Source: DAOVRD01 sp964521715
Lineage (GTDB): Bacteria > Planctomycetota > Brocadiia > SM23-32
DNA length: 8,340 bases
Assembly: GCA_964521715.1 (NCBI GenBank)
Contig: CAZFSS010000050.1
Location: 1-8,340 of the forward strand
Direction: 5' to 3'
The position numbers were made by a program, and so were the translations under genes. Positions 6,639 through 8,340 of the stretch are shown piece after piece. Each line of letters starts with the position of its first letter. The first letter of the stretch is position 1. A model generated the notes under the pieces. That model was not told the origin of the DNA. It made no database searches and saw only the letters and a program-made list of their open reading frames with translations.

Positions 6639-8254
6639 TGGGCGCTCCCGGCGCCGTCGGCCGCGCCTGCGCCCGCCCGGGCCTTCAGCACGAGCGAGAC
6701 GATCAGCGTCCTGTAGAGCTGGTTCCCCATGTAGCGATCCGCCACGTACAGCCCGGCGGCGCCGCACAACGCGGCCCCCGCCACTTCGCAGAGGAGGGCG
6801 AGCTGGAGGTTGGCGACAGGAAGCGCCTTGCCCATGCAGACTCCCAGTCCCACCAGCCCCGCCAGCAGAAGGGGCGCCTTGAACCTGGCCAGCAGGTCCG
6901 GCCACGTCACGCCCGCAAGGCTCCTCGCCCGAGCCCATATCGGAATCCCAGCCGACAGGCCAATGGCCACGGACAGGGAGGTGCCGGGCAGGCCGAGAAG
7001 CTCCGTCAGGGGATACATGCAGGCGAACATCAGGGCAACCGCAGCCACGTTGGTCAGGAACGCCAGCCGTGGCCTTCCGACGGCGACGAAAAGGATGCCG
7101 CCCGTTGCCGTCAGGGTGCGGATGCAGCCGGCGACGGCCAGTATCTGGGTGGGCACGATGCTGGCGCTCCACTTCGGGGTCAGCACAGCGACAACGAAAT
7201 CAGGCGCCGCCACGACGATGAAGAGAGTCAGGGGCAGCACCAGCGCCATCAGGGCCTCCACGGCGTTCAGGAATCCCCGGCCCAGCCTCTCCCGATCATC
7301 CTGCACCTTGGCGTAGGCGGGCATCATGACCGCGTTCGTTACGTGCGCTATCTCGCAGATCGCCATGTCGGACAGGCGGTAAGCCATCTCGTAGAACCCG
7401 AGCAGAGCGGTGCCCAGCAGCTTGCCCGCGAAGGCGTGGCCGCCATAGGACGCCAGAAACACGACCACCGAAGAGCCGAGCAACCACCTGCCGAACCGGA
7501 ACAGTTCGGCCGCCTTCGCCCGGTCGAACAGAGCCCGGGGCCGGTACGGATGCAGAACGTAGGAAAGGATGCAGTGAGCCGCAGCGCCGCTCACGGCAGC
7601 CCAGACCAACGCCCACGCCGACCGCAGCACGTACGCCAGGGAGACCCCCACGGCGAAGCTGACCAGTTCGGCTACCACAAGGTAGAGGAACTGTCTGTAG
7701 AAGCGCAGCTCCTTCTGGAAGTAGATGATCCCGATGTTGACGAAGCCTTCCGCCGCCACCCCAACCGCCATCACGCGCAGCATCGGCACGAGCTGAGCCT
7801 CACCGAAGAACCATGCGACGCCCGGCGCCACCAGGATCAGGAGGAAAGCGAGCACGCAGCCCCTGATCGCCTGAACCACCCAGCCGGTGTCCAGGAAGTG
7901 CTCCGTCCCCTCCTTGCGCTGGATGAGGGCGAAGTCGAAGCCGGTCTGCGTAAAGGCGCTCAACGCCGCCACCGTCAGCAGCACGTAACCGAAGAGGCCC
8001 AGGTCGCGCGGCAGCAGGAGCCAGGCGAGAATCACCATCTTGAGCAGCTTGACGGCCCACGCGATGCCCCGTGCGGAGAGGACCCACGCAAACCCCCTGG
8101 TGACTCGAGGAGTCAAGGGACCGGTCGGCTCGGTGGGGACCGGCGGCGGCGCCGGCGGTTCGGCCCTGTTCTGCACGTGAGGCACTTGGCCCGGAGTCCT
8201 CCGGTTCGGCAGGCCATCACACGCCGGCTGCTGGCGGCGGGGCGAGGACGGCAC
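6635..8254 (-). CDS. Wzx/TuaB-like lipid-linked oligosaccharide flippase
   Basis: This 539-residue integral membrane protein belongs to the MOP flippase superfamily of lipopolysaccharide and exopolysaccharide exporters, and most resembles the WzxC/TuaB-like branch. It should move an undecaprenyl-linked glycan across the inner membrane. Around a dozen hydrophobic segments run from about residue 55 to 505. Family features are ILAWLLLPRDLGLFGYVLL (75-93), FDFALIQRKE (106-115), the FVNIGIIYFQKELRF block (171-185) and MMPAYAKVQDD (310-320). Residues 1-50 form a proline-rich, non-conserved extension with no ATG: the frame starts at GTG 8254 without a Shine-Dalgarno, and GTG 8185 has GGAGG 12 bases upstream, so the true start may be internal. 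It heads a likely operon: flippase, methyltransferase (4-base overlap), FkbM and GT2. No polymerase or ligase is present. Confidence 0.9.
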   Translation of the reverse strand: MPSSPRRQQPACDGLPNRRTPGQVPHVQNRAEPPAPPPVPTEPTGPLTPRVTRGFAWVLSARGIAWAVKLLKMVILAWLLLPRDLGLFGYVLLTVAALSAFTQTGFDFALIQRKEGTEHFLDTGWVVQAIRGCVLAFLLILVAPGVAWFFGEAQLVPMLRVMAVGVAAEGFVNIGIIYFQKELRFYRQFLYLVVAELVSFAVGVSLAYVLRSAWALVWAAVSGAAAHCILSYVLHPYRPRALFDRAKAAELFRFGRWLLGSSVVVFLASYGGHAFAGKLLGTALLGFYEMAYRLSDMAICEIAHVTNAVMMPAYAKVQDDRERLGRGFLNAVEALMALVLPLTLFIVVAAPDFVVAVLTPKWSASIVPTQILAVAGCIRTLTATGGILFVAVGRPRLAFLTNVAAVALMFACMYPLTELLGLPGTSLSVAIGLSAGIPIWARARSLAGVTWPDLLARFKAPLLLAGLVGLGVCMGKALPVANLQLALLCEVAGAALCGAAGLYVADRYMGNQLYRTLIVSLVLKARAGAGAADGAGSAQ

Positions 8255-8285
8255 GGACTGCCGAGGACGCAGCCTGCAGGACGCC

Positions 8286-8339
8286 CTTAGAGCCTCTAAC
8301 AGAATGCCGCGTGAGCCGCGTTGCGCCTCCGGCCGGATG
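8286..8339 (-). repeat. Right copy of the ~54-bp inverted terminal repeat
   Basis: Reverse complement of 1-54 at 52 of 54 positions. Its inner dyad TTAGAG-C-CTCTAA (8287-8299) is perfect, while the left copy has one mismatch there. The dyads TCCGGCCGGA and CGCG-GCTCA-CGCG are also present on the minus strand. It ends 31 bases upstream of the flippase GTG at 8254, so any promoter for the flippase operon would need to overlap the repeat or lie beyond the window. No clear sigma70 hexamers are seen inside it. Confidence 0.9.
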
Positions 8340-8340
8340 G

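Noticed and set aside
6639..7172. N-terminal extension of the class I methyltransferase within the flippase gene
   Set aside because: It would overlap the flippase over more than 500 bases in another frame; the ATGA overlap with GGGAG upstream gives an ordinary start at 6638.
6638..8290. A 550-residue plus-strand open frame opposite the flippase
   Set aside because: It is highly rich in Arg, Gln, His and Gly with no domain signature, and lies entirely opposite a well-supported membrane protein. Long antisense frames are expected in GC-rich coding DNA.

Overview
This is a GC-rich, densely coding window. It carries seven protein genes for cell-surface polysaccharide assembly and envelope transport, plus a near-perfect pair of inverted repeats at its two outer edges. 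No tRNA, rRNA, CRISPR array, transposase or recombinase gene is visible. The high GC, the DUF3467 protein and the GAF-GAF-HlyD fusion suggest a planctomycete-like or related environmental bacterium. That assignment is an inference with low to moderate confidence.

Layout from left to right. Positions 1-54 hold one copy of the terminal repeat. Positions 51-2428 hold a minus-strand pair: a small DUF3467 protein (2084-2428) followed by a 658-residue membrane protein (51-2027) with two cytoplasmic GAF sensor domains, one membrane segment and a HlyD-type periplasmic adaptor. A 412-base divergent intergenic region (2429-2840) has a good sigma70-like promoter for that pair and two small GC-rich hairpin sites. 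The only plus-strand gene is a GT4 glycosyltransferase (2841-3980). It runs tail-to-tail, with a 7-base gap, into a four-gene minus-strand series: flippase (6635-8254), class I SAM methyltransferase (6075-6638), FkbM methyltransferase (5144-6022) and GT2 glycosyltransferase (3988-5055). The flippase and first methyltransferase overlap by 4 bases (ATGA). Positions 8286-8339 hold the second terminal repeat in inverted orientation, 31 bases upstream of the flippase reading frame.

How they may work together. The two glycosyltransferases and two methyltransferases would build and decorate a lipid-linked glycan, and the Wzx/TuaB-like flippase would carry it across the inner membrane. The GAF-HlyD protein looks like the adaptor of an export machine with cytoplasmic sensor domains attached. 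No polymerase, initiating sugar-phosphate transferase, export ATPase or outer-membrane channel is present, so the set is incomplete. The missing partners must lie outside the repeats or elsewhere in the genome.

The most unusual signal is the repeat pair: 52 of 54 bases match (50 of the outermost 51), each copy is built from three small dyads, and the copies bracket the whole gene set. It could be a terminal inverted repeat, an inversion site, or two copies of a dispersed intergenic repeat at which a contig assembly broke. The last explanation is the simplest, because the repeats sit exactly at the window ends.
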